Of a stretch of 64,000 nucleotides of DNA, positions 37,724 to 47,809 are shown piece by piece. Source of the stretch: Hydractinia symbiolongicarpus (Eukaryota > Cnidaria > Hydrozoa > Anthoathecata > Hydractiniidae); contig NC_079885.1 of assembly GCF_029227915.1 (NCBI RefSeq), positions 30,569,001-30,633,000 on the forward strand, given 5' to 3'. The notes under the pieces are model-generated. The model made no database searches and was not told the DNA's origin. It was given only the letters and a program-made list of their open reading frames with translations. The first letter of the stretch is position 1, and the number at the start of each line of letters is the position of its first letter. Both the position numbers and the translations under genes were made by a program.

Positions 37724-40700
37724 CGTATAGTCAAAAGTATACAAAGAAAGTACCCAGGGAGTAAACTCATTTCCCGAACGATTTTTTAAATTATTTTTTT
37801 CACCACTAAAACGCATGAGACTTGTAGTTTTCAAAAATGTTTTCATTTTTGATGAGACGCTTAATGAAAGGGGTTTAATCGCCGGTAAACAAAAACCCGC
37901 GATTTCCCGTAAATCCCGGGCTTGGCCTGTATAGTCGAATGTATACAAAGAAAGTACCCTCTAAGTAAACTCATTTCCAGAACGACTTTTTAAATTATTT
38001 TTTCACCACTGAAACGCATAAGTCTTGTAGTTTTCAAAAATGTTTTCATTTTTGATGAGACGCTTAATGAAATTGGTTTAATCGCCGTGAAACGAAAACC
38101 CGCGATTTCTCGTAAATCCCGGGCTTGGCCCGTATAGTCGAATCTATACAAAGAAAGTACCCTGTGAGTAAACTCATTTCAAAAACGATTTTTTAAATTA
38201 TCTTTTCACCACTAAAACGCATGAAACTTGTAGTTTTTAAAAATGTTTTCATTTTTGATGAGACGCTGAATAAAAGAAGTTTAATCGACGGGAAACGAAA
38301 ACCCGTCATTTCCCGTAAACCCCGGACTCGGCCCGTATAGTCAAAAGTATACAAAGAAAGTACCCAGGGAGTAAACTCATTTCCCGAACGATTTTTTAAA
38401 TTATTATTTCACCACTAAAGCCCATGAGACTTGTAGTTTTTAAAAATGTTTTCATTTTTGATGAGATTGGCCCGTATAGTCGAATGTATACAAAGAAAGT
38501 ACCCTGTGAGTAAACTCATTTCCAGAACGATGTTTAAAATTATTTTTTCACCACTAAAACGCATAAGACTTGTAGTTTTCAAAAATGTTTTCATTTTTAA
38601 TGAGACGCTGAATAAAAGAAGTTTAATCGCCGGCAAACGAAAACCCGCGATTTCCCGTAAATCCCTAACTTGGCCCGTATAGTCGAATGTATACAAAGAA
38701 AGTACCCAGGGAGTAAATTCATTTCCCGAACGATTTTTTAAATTATTTTTTCACCACTAAAACCCATGAGACTTGTAGTTTTCAAAAATGTTTTCATTTT
38801 TGATGAGACGCTTAATGAAAGGGGTTTAATCGCCGGCAAACGAAAACCCGGTATTTCCCGTAAATCCCGGGCTTGGCCCGTATAGTCGAATGTATACAAA
38901 GAAAGTACACTGTGAGTAAACTCATTTCCAGAACGATTTTGTAAACTAATTTTTCACCACTAAAAGGCATAAGACTTGTAGTTTTCCAAAATGTTTTCAT
39001 TTTTGATGAGACTCCGAATAAGAGAAGTTTAATCGCCATCAAAAGAAAACCCGCGATTTCCCGAAAATCCCGGGCTTGGCCCGTATAGTCAAAAGTATAC
39101 AAAGAAAGTACCCAGTGAGTAAACTCATTTCCCAAACGATTTTTTAAATTATTTTGTCACCACTAAAACGCATGAGACTTGTAGTTTTCAAAAGTGTTTT
39201 CATTTTTGATGGGACGTTGAATAAAAGAAGTTTAATCGCCGGCAAACGAAAACCCGCGATTTCACGTAAATCCAGGACTTGGCCCGTATAGTTGAATGTA
39301 TCTAAAGAAAGTACCCCGGGAGTAAACTGATTTCCCGAACGATTTTTCAAATTATTTCTGCACCACTAGGACGAATGAGACTTGTAGTTTTCAAAAATGT
39401 TTTCATTTTTAATGAGACGCTTAATGAAAGAGGTTTAATCGCCGACAAACGAAAACCCGCGATTTCGCGTAAATCCCGGACTCGGCCCGTATAGTCAAAA
39501 GTATACAAAGAAAGTACCCAGGGAGTAAACTCATTTCACGAACGATTTTTTAAATTATTATTTCACCACTAAAGCCCATGAGACTTGTAGTTTTTAAAAA
39601 TGTTTTCATTTTTGATGAGATTGGCCCGTATAGTCGAATGTATACAAAGAAAGTACCCTGTGACTAAACTCATTTTCAGAACGATGTTTAAAATTATTTT
39701 TTCACCACTAAAACGCATAAGACTTGTAGTTTTCAAAAATGTTTTCATTTTTAATGAGACGCTGAATAAAAGAACTTTAATCGCCGGCAAACGAAAACCC
39801 GCGATTTCCCGTAAATCCCTAACTTGGCCCGTATAGTCGAATGTATACAAAGAAAGTACCCAGGGAGTAAATTCATTTCCCGAACGATTTTTTAAATTAT
39901 TTTGTCACCACTAAAACCCATGAGACTTGTAGTTTTCAAAAATGTTTTCATTTTTGATGAGACGCTTAATGAAAGGGGTTTAATCGCCGGCAAACGAAAA
40001 CCCGGTATTTCCCGTAAATCCCGGGCTTGGCCCGTATAGTCGAATGTATACAAAGAAAGTACACTGTGAGTAAACTCATTTCCAGAACGATTTTGTAAAC
40101 TAATTTTTCACCACTAAAAGGCATAAGACTTGTAGTTTTCCAAAATGTTTTCATTTTTGATGAGACTCCGAATAAAAGAAGTTTAATCGCCATCAAAAGA
40201 AAACCCGCGATTTCCCGAAAATCCCGGGCTTGGCCCGTATAGTCAAAAGTATACAAAGAAAGTACCCAGTGAGTAAACTTATTTCCCAAACGATTTTTTA
40301 AATTATTTTGTCACCACTAAAACGCATGAGACTTGTTGTTTTCAAAAGTGTTTTCATTTTTGATGGGACGTTGAATAAAAGAAGTTTAATCGCCGGCAAA
40401 CGAAAACCCGCGATTTCACGTAAATCAAGGCCTTGGCCCGTATAGTTGAATGTATCTAAAGAAAGTACCCAGGGAGTAAACTGATTTCCCGAACGATTTT
40501 TCAAATTATTTCTGCACCACTAGGACGAATGAGACTTGTAGTTTTCAAAAATGTTTTCATTTTTAATGAGACGCTTAATGAAAGAGGTTTAATCGCCCAC
40601 AAACGAAAACCCGCGATTTCGCGTAAATCCCGGACTCGGCCCGTATAGTCAAAAGTATACAAAGAAAGTACCCAGGGAGTAAACTCATTTCACGAACGAT

Positions 40701-41068
40701 TTTTTAAATTATTATTTCACCACTAAAGCCCATGAGACTTGTAGTTTTTAAAAATGTTTTCATTTTTGATTAGATTGGCCCGTATAGTCGAATGTATACA
40801 AAGAAAGTACCCTGTGACTAAACTCATTTCCAGAACGATGTTTAAAATTATTTTTTCACCACTAAAACGCATAAGACTTGTAGTTTTCAAAAATGTTTTT
40901 ATTTTTGATGAGACGCTGAATAAAAGAAGTTTAATCGCCGGCAAACGAAAACCCGCGATTTCCCGTAAAACCCTAACTTGGCTCGTATAGTCGAATGTAT
41001 ACAAAGAAAGTACCCAGGGAGTAAACTCATTTCCCGAACAATTTTTTAAATTATTTTTTCACCACTAA
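37724..41068 (-). repeat. 203-bp satellite array with 1154-bp HOR, between LINE and Polinton
   Basis: Inverted-orientation satellite continues with a clear 1154-bp unit: short monomers near 38463, 39617 and 40771, and matching variants at 38415/39569/40723 and 38812/39966. Distances between GTATAC sites confirm monomer lengths (38347 to 38486 is 139 bp; 38486 to 38689 is 203 bp). The array stops inside a monomer at ...CACCACTAA where the Polinton begins. No gene is present. Confidence 0.97.
38347..38485 (-). repeat. Example of the 139-bp short monomer (64-bp deletion)
   Basis: Measured GTATAC to GTATAC, this copy is 139 bp instead of 203. Compared with a full monomer, 64 bp are missing between GATGAGA and TTGGCCCG, removing the imperfect hairpin region AATCGCCGG...CCCGCGATT. 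The same deletion endpoints are seen at more than twenty positions between 8 and 41 kb, so one deletion was spread by HOR amplification. It is absent from 1-6672 and from 57362-64000 as far as I can see. Confidence 0.9.
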
Positions 41069-41069
41069 A
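41064..41069 (+). other. Polinton target-site duplication, left copy (ACTAAA)
   Basis: The satellite consensus at this point reads CACCACTAAAAC. Left of the element the array ends CACCACTAA, and right of it the array resumes ACTAAAACC. This gives a 5-bp duplication (ACTAA), or 6 bp if the first A of the terminal repeat is counted; Polintons characteristically duplicate 6 bp. Confidence 0.8.
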
Positions 41070-41311
41070 GAGATAGGAAAATGCGGATCCTAGGACAGCG
41101 ATTAATATATTCTGTGCCACTCCACGTTAAATTATAGATCATCCACGTCAAATCAACGATAGAAGAGTCGATAAAATCCGTTAGCACCTACGAATGTCCG
41201 GATCCGCCCCAACCCCCCAACCCCCGCCGTGTCCCCTCCCTCCCCGTCCCATAGGTCCCTCCCCACCCTCATCTGTCGTGCCTTATAATTTATAGTGTTA
41301 TGTGTGTCTAT
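41069..41311 (+). repeat. Left terminal inverted repeat of the Polinton (243 bp)
   Basis: Starts AGAGATAGGAAAATGCGG and matches the reverse complement of 57119-57361 over its whole length with no difference that I found by eye. It holds a C-rich tract (about 41207-41269) whose opposite strand has repeated runs of four or more G. The polymerase reading frame ends inside this repeat, near 41298. Terminal repeats are the integrase substrate and, in this class, the expected site of protein-primed replication initiation. Confidence 0.95.
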
Positions 41312-44300
41312 AATGTCCTCTTGCCAGTGTGGTAATACCATCTTCCAAAATTATGCGTTTATCATCATCCGCATTGAGCGCCAGTTTATTTGTTTTCACC
41401 GTGTGAACATCATGCTTAATCGATCGAAATGTCATTTGGGTTCTGTAAATGTTCTCACCCTCAAACAGACATCTCTTATAATCGGCGAAACCTATGGTCT
41501 CCCTCACCACACATTTCTTCACCCCCTTACATCTCTTACCCTCCCTACCACATAGCTGTTTGTATGCGTATGTCTTAGCTCTTAGGGCGATGAATCAGTC
41601 ATCACCTTACCACCCAACTCGTCCTTCATCAGCCCAATGATCTTTTTATTCAAACCTAATGGTAGAGGTCTACCATCTTCCTTATCATACCCAGATGTGT
41701 CAAATCTCGCAGACACATCGTTCGCGATATCTTTGTAGAAGTCGTCTGTTTTTATGTGGTAAACGAATGAATACGTATCCATGTAGCAAAGCTTCACATC
41801 ATCACCATATTTCGGTCTCATGTAATCATGGTGGAACTCATACATAACCATCTTGGATAGATGGAGGATTGTGGGGCCTAGGTAGATCGGTTTGTTCATT
41901 TTGATCTTGATCTTGGACATCTCTATCCCCATCAGTGTTTCCGAGAAACGGATTGCACCCCTGAAGTTTGGCTTCATCACCATTTTCTCATAATTCTTTT
42001 GGTTGGTGGCCAAACGTATATCCTTCTGTCTTCGCTGATTCTCCATTGTCTTACCAAAGACAGAATTGTTCATCAGCTTGAAGAAATCCTTTTCAAAGTC
42101 ATTCTTCGACTCCGTGCGCAGCTGTGTATTGAAGTCGATGTAAGGTTTCAACCATGCGCTCTGATCAAACCTCAGTACCCTATGAACCTTATCCAGAACA
42201 AGACCGTGATTCAAAGCTTGAGCAAGCGCACGGATATGAATCACATAGTTCCTCTTGTCCGAAAGACATGGTGTCAGCTTCTCGACACCATTGATAACCT
42301 TCCTCTCAGGCATGAAAGGAAGATCGTTATGTGTGTCATGAAGATTATGTGGATATCTAACATCAACCTCAAGCATGTACCCCTTTTCACCGTTTTCCAC
42401 AGCCAACTCTGAAATGAGTTCGGGTGTAAATTTACCGGAACCATTTCACTCAAACCCCCCGGTGGGCATCTTCTGTATCATAGCCCATCCATACAGATTG
42501 TTAGCATCAAGATACTGTAGATAGGTTGTATCTTCCGAAGTATTATACATATCACCCATATATGGATTATTTGCCTTCGCGTGTCTGTGAACGGCCTGAC
42601 AGAGACCGCCCCTAATACCCATCTCCAGACAGTAACAGTAACATATCCATATCTGACAACAAATCCAGCTTAACATCTGTCTTTTTCAGGCATGCCTGCC
42701 AAGCTAATCCGGGGGCCGTGTAAAAATGAGCGGGATCTAGTTTATAGTTTTTCAAACATGTCTCTCTGAATGTCTCAAACACATCACTCAGAAGCAGAAC
42801 ATCCGTCTTGAGATAGATATCATGATAAACGCCCATATTTTCAACTTTCATGTCCTTCCACACCTTCTGGGCATGCGCATAATCAGCATCGCTGATACCA
42901 TTCATGTTCAACTTGCTATAAAAGTCATCTTTCGAAGGAAGCCTGGTTTCATTAAACCTATCGAATGAATCAACATACTCATATGGGTATACACCCTTCC
43001 TTCTCATTATGTTGAATTGCTCATCATTGAAGAATTTTCTAAGGTTTTTACACTGATCATCGGATAGATTGTCAGCCAAGGAACCTAATCCTCTTGACAT
43101 AAATCTAAATGAATCGATGAATCTCAGCTTTATCTTTTTGTCTTTGGTCTCACCATTTTTGTTGGTGTATTCACAAACCTTAACATCGGTCGAGAAAGAG
43201 ATATATTTCTCTTTATTTTCAGCGATTACACTCATACCACCTTCTCCATACTTCTTCGCAAGCTCTTTGATAAATAGATGCGCATCATATCCGCTCAGAT
43301 TATGGAAGACAACCGGAATATAATTAGGCACCTTGTAACGGAGATTACATTCCATGTGTGCCGATCCACGAAACTTTCCGGTAAAATGACAGTGATCCCT
43401 AACCTTGATGTCATCATCACCAAATTCTCTCATACAGATGTGGCAGTTGGTGGAATTTTCATATCCATCAAGTTCTTCATCGGTTAGATCTTGCATACCA
43501 AGTTGTGGAAACATGTTGTATAACCTTTTCGCCTCGGAAACCACATGATCCACAAAGCGCGGAACACAGTCATCACCACGGTAAAGCTTCAGAGGGTCCA
43601 AAACTTCACCATGAGCATATTTACTATAACAACAGAATCCGGTGGGGATATGTTTACCAACTTTCTCGGTGGACGATCCACACTCTATCTCTTCAGGTTT
43701 TGTAAAAGCTTCAAAATCGGCATACATGATGAATGGGGCTTTGAGCTGGTACTGACCGTGGGTGAAGATTAAGGTGCTACCCTCCTTAGGGAGTTGAATA
43801 TTAACGGCATCGTTATTCTTACAATACTCAAAGTGCTCATCCCTTTTCCGTTCGCTTGGAAAACCAGAGAGACAATTCAAGCAATAATGCTCTTTATTTT
43901 TATGCTTTGAGTTGACCTTGCTCAGGACACCACTCAGGTTCTTAACAGCGATATAATGCCTCTTATCCCCTTCACACAGTAAAAACAAAACAACCGTCTC
44001 ATCACGGTCAAGATGCTTCGACTTTCGACACATATAGACACCCTCTATGTCATCTTTTGTCAAAACATGCACAGCGATATCAGGGTTCCTTCTCTCAAAC
44101 AAATCTATCTTGTTTAGTGCCATAGGGAAAGTTATACCATCCCAATTGCACTTGTCTTCAAACTTCTTAAGGTTTGAGATTCGTTCAGGATGATTATCAA
44201 TCTTATCATGATATAAGGCAGCTAAAACGGCCCATTTGAAGCATTCATCATCTTCATTTTTGGGATTGATCACGGAGAACTTACCACTGAAATTCTTGGG

Positions 44301-45356
44301 TAGTGGCAAGTAAGAACTACCTCTAGTTAATTTTAGTTTGTGAAAGTCCACATGCATATGTAGGATTTTATCGATTGTGAATCCGCTGGCGGGAAGCGCA
44401 GGGTTTTCAATCTGCTCGATTATCTTATTACACATCCGATCGAAAACATCAGAAATGTCATCGTGGGCGTGCAGTATCTCCATATAGCTATTGAAAGCTT
44501 TATCGACATGTACACACGGGGCATCGGTCGAGCTGGTGTCCTCCTTTACCCATTTCACCCACAGGGTCGACTGAGTCTTCAGCGACTTCTTCTGCCTGAG
44601 CACGTCCTTCATCAACCTCTTAACGATAGGTTGAACCTGTTTGAGAAAGACCTTGACATTCTTCTTCTTACCATCTGAGTTTATCTTGAACCTTTTGTAT
44701 GAACCTACAAACGCTTCTTCAATAGGAGTATAAGGATTTTCCTCTTTCACCTCTTCCTCCTCTTTCACCTCTTCCTCTCCACTGCCCTTTTTATAAAAAC
44801 CCATGATCTTATCCTTCATGGTTTTGAAAGCTTTTGTTGTTTTATCCTTAATAGCCTTAGGTACAGGATTTATCAACCAGTCTCTCCATTCGATCAACTT
44901 GCTTTTCACAATAGGTCTGGTTTTAGCAATTTCTTCCTGCTCAAAAATATCGATGTCAGAGCCAGATCTAAATGGTCTAGGTCTAGGTCTCGGTGCTGGT
45001 ATGGGTACAGATCCGTCGGATCCTAGAAAACCCCCCAGAGATTTGATTGATGTCGGTGGTACATGTATGGTGGGTCTAGATGTTGGTAAAGGGCTGTAGA
45101 GTCTAGGCGGTCCGGTGTATCTAGGTGCCGGTCTCGGTCTCGACACCGGTCCAGGTGCCGGTCTCGGTCTCGGTCTAGGTCTCGACACCGGTACGGGTCT
45201 CGAGGGTCTCGGCATGGGTACCGGTCTAACCGGTGCTGAAACGGTAGTTGGTCCCAATAATTCGATAATCTCGGCCTTTCTGAGCTTTGCGTAGCCATGT
45301 AGGCCGCGTTCCTTAGCGAGTTTTCTTAATTCAGCAAAGGTATTTCTCGAAGTCAT
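41298..45356 (-). pseudogene. POLB: Protein-primed family B DNA polymerase (Polinton POLB), disrupted
   Basis: About 1350 codons. The N-terminus has a SAP/Rho_N-like helix-turn-helix (residues 6-34), then a Pro/Arg-rich stretch (35-130) and an acidic patch near 195-207. Exonuclease motifs: DFEA at 547-550, HNLSGYDAH near 685-693 and the YLKTD motif near 848-852. A Cys/His-rich insertion (CHIC...RDHCHFTG...CNL, 638-672) lies inside. Polymerase motif A (DANNLYG), motif B (KLMNNSVFGKT) and motif C follow. Lesions: a frameshift at about 42625-42640, an in-frame TGA at 42446-42448 where a coding residue is expected, a frameshift near 41595, and motif C reading MDTYSF instead of the family's DTDS pattern. 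The product should therefore be inactive even if the breaks were sequencing errors. The C-terminus (VKKCVVRETIGF...) runs into the left TIR. Protein-primed replication of the element is the inferred role. Confidence 0.93.
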
Positions 45357-45410
45357 GCTTGCGTATGATATACGAATACAGAATCTTTAACCCTTTTTTT
45401 AAAAAAATCG
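45357..45410 (-). promoter_or_regulatory. Putative POLB promoter region (copy 1)
   Basis: Immediately upstream of the polymerase start. The plus-strand text TATGATATACGA followed by GAATCTTTAACCC and a T-run is shared with the sequence upstream of the RING gene (47810-47870). Conservation of this non-coding stretch together with the start codon context suggests promoter elements; no individual factor site is recognised. Confidence 0.4.
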
Positions 45411-45552
45411 TAAACCGTGTTGGAGGGTCATGAGTGTCCTAGTTTGTGGTTGCCACACCGTGCTAAAATTGTAGTAAAACACGCTAAAACACACAGAGCA
45501 TCGATAGACCGTGGGTACCCACCCACCAGCACCTCGAGGGTCGTGAATCACA

Positions 45553-45576
45553 TTTGTTACCCGCTCGAGTAACAAA
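45553..45576. terminator. 3' stem-loop beyond SAP-like gene 1
   Basis: A perfect 8-bp inverted repeat TTTGTTAC / GTAACAAA with an 8-nt loop, 11 nt past the stop of the minus-strand gene at 45588. It belongs to a family of stem-loops found just beyond several stop codons of this element. A role in mRNA 3'-end formation is inferred. Confidence 0.6.
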
Positions 45577-45587
45577 AAAATACCCAA

Positions 45588-45857
45588 TCACTTGGATCTT
45601 TTGTCGTTATAACGTTTTTGAGCTTTTAGATATGCCTCCCTGTTTTTCGACCTCCACCTTGAACAGTAACCATACCATTCCTTCTTGGTATCCAGATCGA
45701 TGGTGTAGGATGGGTCGAGATCATTCTTCTCAATCACCTCAACCAGTTTAGCCTTTCTCATACCCACGATATACTTAATTCCGCGGGATTTAGCAACCTC
45801 TTGCAACTCTCGCAGTTTCATCAATTTGTAGTCTGGTGTGGTATTCATGTCCGACAT
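45588..45857 (-). CDS. Small SAP/Rho_N-like protein, copy 1
   Basis: An 89-residue product. Residues 12-42 (MKLRELQEVAKSRG...RKAKLVEVIEK) look like a SAP or Rho_N helix-extended-helix nucleic-acid-binding motif and resemble the N-terminus of the polymerase of the same element. The C-terminal third is rich in aromatic and basic residues (GYCSRW...KAQKRYNDKRSK) and could add DNA contact. It is very similar, at equal length, to the product of 47952-48221. It is divergent from integrase, with 96 bp between the two starts. Binding to the element's DNA is inferred; no function is established. Confidence 0.75.
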   Translation of the reverse strand: MSDMNTTPDYKLMKLRELQEVAKSRGIKYIVGMRKAKLVEVIEKNDLDPSYTIDLDTKKEWYGYCSRWRSKNREAYLKAQKRYNDKRSK

Positions 45858-45953
45858 ATACGCATATACATATACATATAAAAACTTTAAGCACTTTTAT
45901 CGTACCACATCATAACAAAAAAGGAGATAAATAAAGGTGTGCATAAATAAAAC
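45858..45953. promoter_or_regulatory. Divergent promoter region, SAP-like gene 1 / integrase
   Basis: 96 bp between two divergent starts. It contains a run of ATATAC steps and the 32-nt stretch ATAAAAACTTTAAGCACTTT... (45878-45909), which recurs unchanged upstream of the second SAP-like gene (48244-48275). The repeated block is a good candidate for a shared promoter element. Confidence 0.45.
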
Positions 45954-46937
45954 ATGTCAAACTCTAAACTTCAAGAGACTTACTATCAACCTCAAAATTT
46001 ATGGAAAGGACAAAAGGCTGTTCAGAGCTTAAGAGGATTCGGTTTCAGGCCAAAGGAGATTAGGAAGTGGCTATCAAAACAAGCATTTTGGCAAGTACAT
46101 TTACCCGCCCCAAAACATGTTGAAAGACCACATTATGAAGTTACCACCCCTAATGATTTACATCAATTCGATTAATTGTACATGCCCGGTGACATACTGT
46201 ATGGTAATAAATATAAGTACATTTTGTCGGGAATCGATGCTGCTTCCAGATACAAAGTAGCCCGACCTTTGAGGACTAAGAAAGCCAAAGAGGTTGCCGC
46301 TATGATTGAGGACATCTACAAGGCAGGACCATTAACTTATCCGAAAACTTTCCAATGTGATAACGGTTCAGAATTCAAAGCAGATGTGACAAAGCTGTTG
46401 GAGAAGCATAAGGTTGAAATTAAAAGGGCGACTACAAAATATAAGCATACGCACACAGCTTTTGTTGAGGCGTTGAACAAGATACTTGCGGAAAATTTAT
46501 TCAAAATACAAGATGCTCAAGAACTGAATGATTCGGAAAAGGTATCATCTACATGGGTTAAGCATCTGTATAAACTGATTGATAGGCTAAACGATACAAA
46601 GACGCAGATGATTGATATGAAGCCAAAAGATGCTATTATAATGAAAGAGGTGCCTCTTGTTAATCAAGAGAGCTATCCACCTGAAGTAGAATTACCTAAG
46701 GATGGCCTGTATAGATATCTACTACAACCTGGTGAAGAGCATGATGATGGGCGGAGACGGGCAACCGATAGAATATGGTCGAAAAACACATATAGATTGC
46801 GTGAGGTAATAGCGAAACCTGGTAACCGTGTAATGTACTATGTTCAAGACGGACCCGGACGGGCTTTTGTAAAAGAGGAATTGATGTTAATACCTGAAGA
46901 TACAGATTTACCTCCTGATTATGTGCAAGGTTGGTGA
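45954..46937 (+). pseudogene. INT: Polinton integrase (retroviral type, DDE), one in-frame stop
   Basis: 328 codons with a TAA at 46173-46175; the same frame continues on both sides. The integrase core carries the D-D-35-E triad: first Asp in HQFD directly before the stop, second Asp in CDNGSEF, then exactly 35 residues to the Glu of FVEALNK. The N-terminal 70 residues (LWKGQKAVQSL...PAPKHVERPHYEV) match the usual Polinton leader. The C-terminus (RVMYYVQDGPGRAFVKEELMLIP) is an SH3- or chromo-like beta segment of the kind that follows Polinton cores. It inserts the element by cutting and joining the terminal repeats. The stop separates the first catalytic Asp from the rest, so without readthrough no active enzyme forms. 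An assembly error is possible. Confidence 0.92.
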
Positions 46938-46950
46938 AAAAGGGGACGAT

Positions 46951-46975
46951 ATCTTTACCTGTTTCTGGTAAAGAT
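46951..46975. terminator. 3' stem-loop beyond integrase
   Basis: ATCTTTACC, a 7-nt loop, then GGTAAAGAT: a perfect 9-bp stem 13 nt past the integrase stop. The 25-nt unit recurs with one base changed at 57096-57120 after the last plus-strand gene, loop included. Confidence 0.6.
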
Positions 46976-47055
46976 GATGCCGGGGATCGCGCAGGGTGGT
47001 CGGCAGATAGGGCCGCTATGACTCAGTCTTGGGTATCCATCGGCACCTCGGGATT

Positions 47056-47079
47056 TTTGTTACTCGGGCGGGTAACAAA
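47056..47079. terminator. 3' stem-loop beyond the RING gene
   Basis: TTTGTTAC / GTAACAAA, 8-bp stem with an 8-nt loop (TCGGGCGG), 16 nt past the stop of the minus-strand RING gene. It has the same stem as those at 45553 and 47918 but an unrelated loop, which argues for function rather than copying alone. Confidence 0.6.
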
Positions 47080-47095
47080 GGCCGGGAATTCGCGT

Positions 47096-47809
47096 TCAAT
47101 ATTGTCTAATGACAAAATCTATTGGCGCTCGACACACGGGACAATTATCTTCCCCCTTTTCCAATTTATATGCGCACGATAAACAGCAGCAGCAATGTCC
47201 CGTTCTACCATGAACAAAGGTTGCGCTCTTTCTTTTAGAAAGACAAATTATGCATTTGTCCTCGTCCTCTAGGTCATCATCGTCATCACTAAAAAAATCA
47301 CGATCAATCAGCGCTCTTGTCCTCGTCGTCCTCTTCTCATCGTCGTACTCCTCTTCCTCTTCTTCCTCCTCTTCCTCCTCATCGTCGTACTCCTCTTCCT
47401 TTTCTTCCTCTTCCTCCTCTTCCTCCTCATCGTCGTACTCCTCGACATCATCTATGTCCATATATGTCCATATTTCATACGGACCCGTGGCGACTGCATA
47501 GACGCGCGCTTCTATTATGGGAGTTCCATAGTATCCGAGTCCGACTCCTCCGGTGCGTAAGACACTTCGAGCTTTTACGTGTTCTATAATATCATCATAG
47601 GATTCATGATCAGAGTCCGGACCGATCCCCTCAAAGTCATCATATTGTAGTTCCAATATTTCGACCATGTTCAGTAATTCTTCGCAACAAGATCTGCTGG
47701 ATGCGGAATTCAGGCATGGGTCTATTGTGCGGCCGAAATATTCGTCCTCCCAGGAGCCGAATCTTTCGGAGAACTGTCGGTTTTCGTCATCTGTAAATCT
47801 CGAAGTCAT
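47096..47809 (-). CDS. MDM2-type C2H2C4 RING-finger protein with acidic tract
   Basis: A 237-residue product starting at MTSRFTDDENRQF; a longer frame to 47908 would need a GTG start and runs through the promoter-like region. Residues about 130-185 are a Glu/Asp tract with repeated YDDEEEE units. The last 50 residues are a RING: CIIC, then VHGRTGH with two His, then CCLSC, then CPVC, ending FVIRQY. The two-His VHGxTGH arrangement and the short aromatic tail are features of MDM2/MDMX RINGs (C2H2C4), in which an acidic domain also precedes the RING. E3 ubiquitin ligase activity is therefore likely. The N-terminal 130 residues are unrecognised and show no evident p53-binding SWIB fold. Its start region is copied from the polymerase gene. 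Use against a host regulator is speculative. Confidence 0.8.
   Translation of the reverse strand: MTSRFTDDENRQFSERFGSWEDEYFGRTIDPCLNSASSRSCCEELLNMVEILELQYDDFEGIGPDSDHESYDDIIEHVKARSVLRTGGVGLGYYGTPIIEARVYAVATGPYEIWTYMDIDDVEEYDDEEEEEEEEEKEEEYDDEEEEEEEEEEEYDDEKRTTRTRALIDRDFFSDDDDDLEDEDKCIICLSKRKSATFVHGRTGHCCCCLSCAYKLEKGEDNCPVCRAPIDFVIRQY

Larger units (their letters stand above)
45340..45909. repeat. Segmental duplication inside the Polinton, copy 1
   Basis: The block runs, on the plus strand, from the first codons of the polymerase gene through its promoter, the TTTGTTAC stem-loop, the SAP-like gene and its 32-nt promoter block. The same order appears at 47797-48275 with the RING gene in place of the polymerase. 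The most diverged part is the non-coding insert 45410-45552, longer here than in copy 2 and containing the perfect palindrome GTGGGTACCCAC (45511-45522). Confidence 0.7.

Noticed and set aside
37670-37948. N-terminal extension of LINE ORF1 into satellite DNA
   Set aside because: The extra 93 codons are translated satellite and the LINE/satellite junction lies at about 37723. The ATG at 37669 begins the element's own protein.
44463-44678. Plus-strand frames inside the polymerase, capsid and ATPase genes (also 44803-45099, 53559-53903, 52755-53084)
   Set aside because: They are antisense shadows of recognised genes, with no motifs and no start context.
45399-45587. 62-codon minus-strand frame upstream of the polymerase gene
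   Set aside because: It runs through the stem-loop and promoter-like block, has no counterpart in the duplicated copy, and resembles no protein.
46938-47095. A hidden gene between integrase and the RING gene
   Set aside because: Only two stem-loops and short frames interrupted by stops are present.
47250-47589. Ser-rich or Pro/Leu-rich plus-strand frames at the RING gene
   Set aside because: They are produced by the complement of the poly-Glu coding tract.
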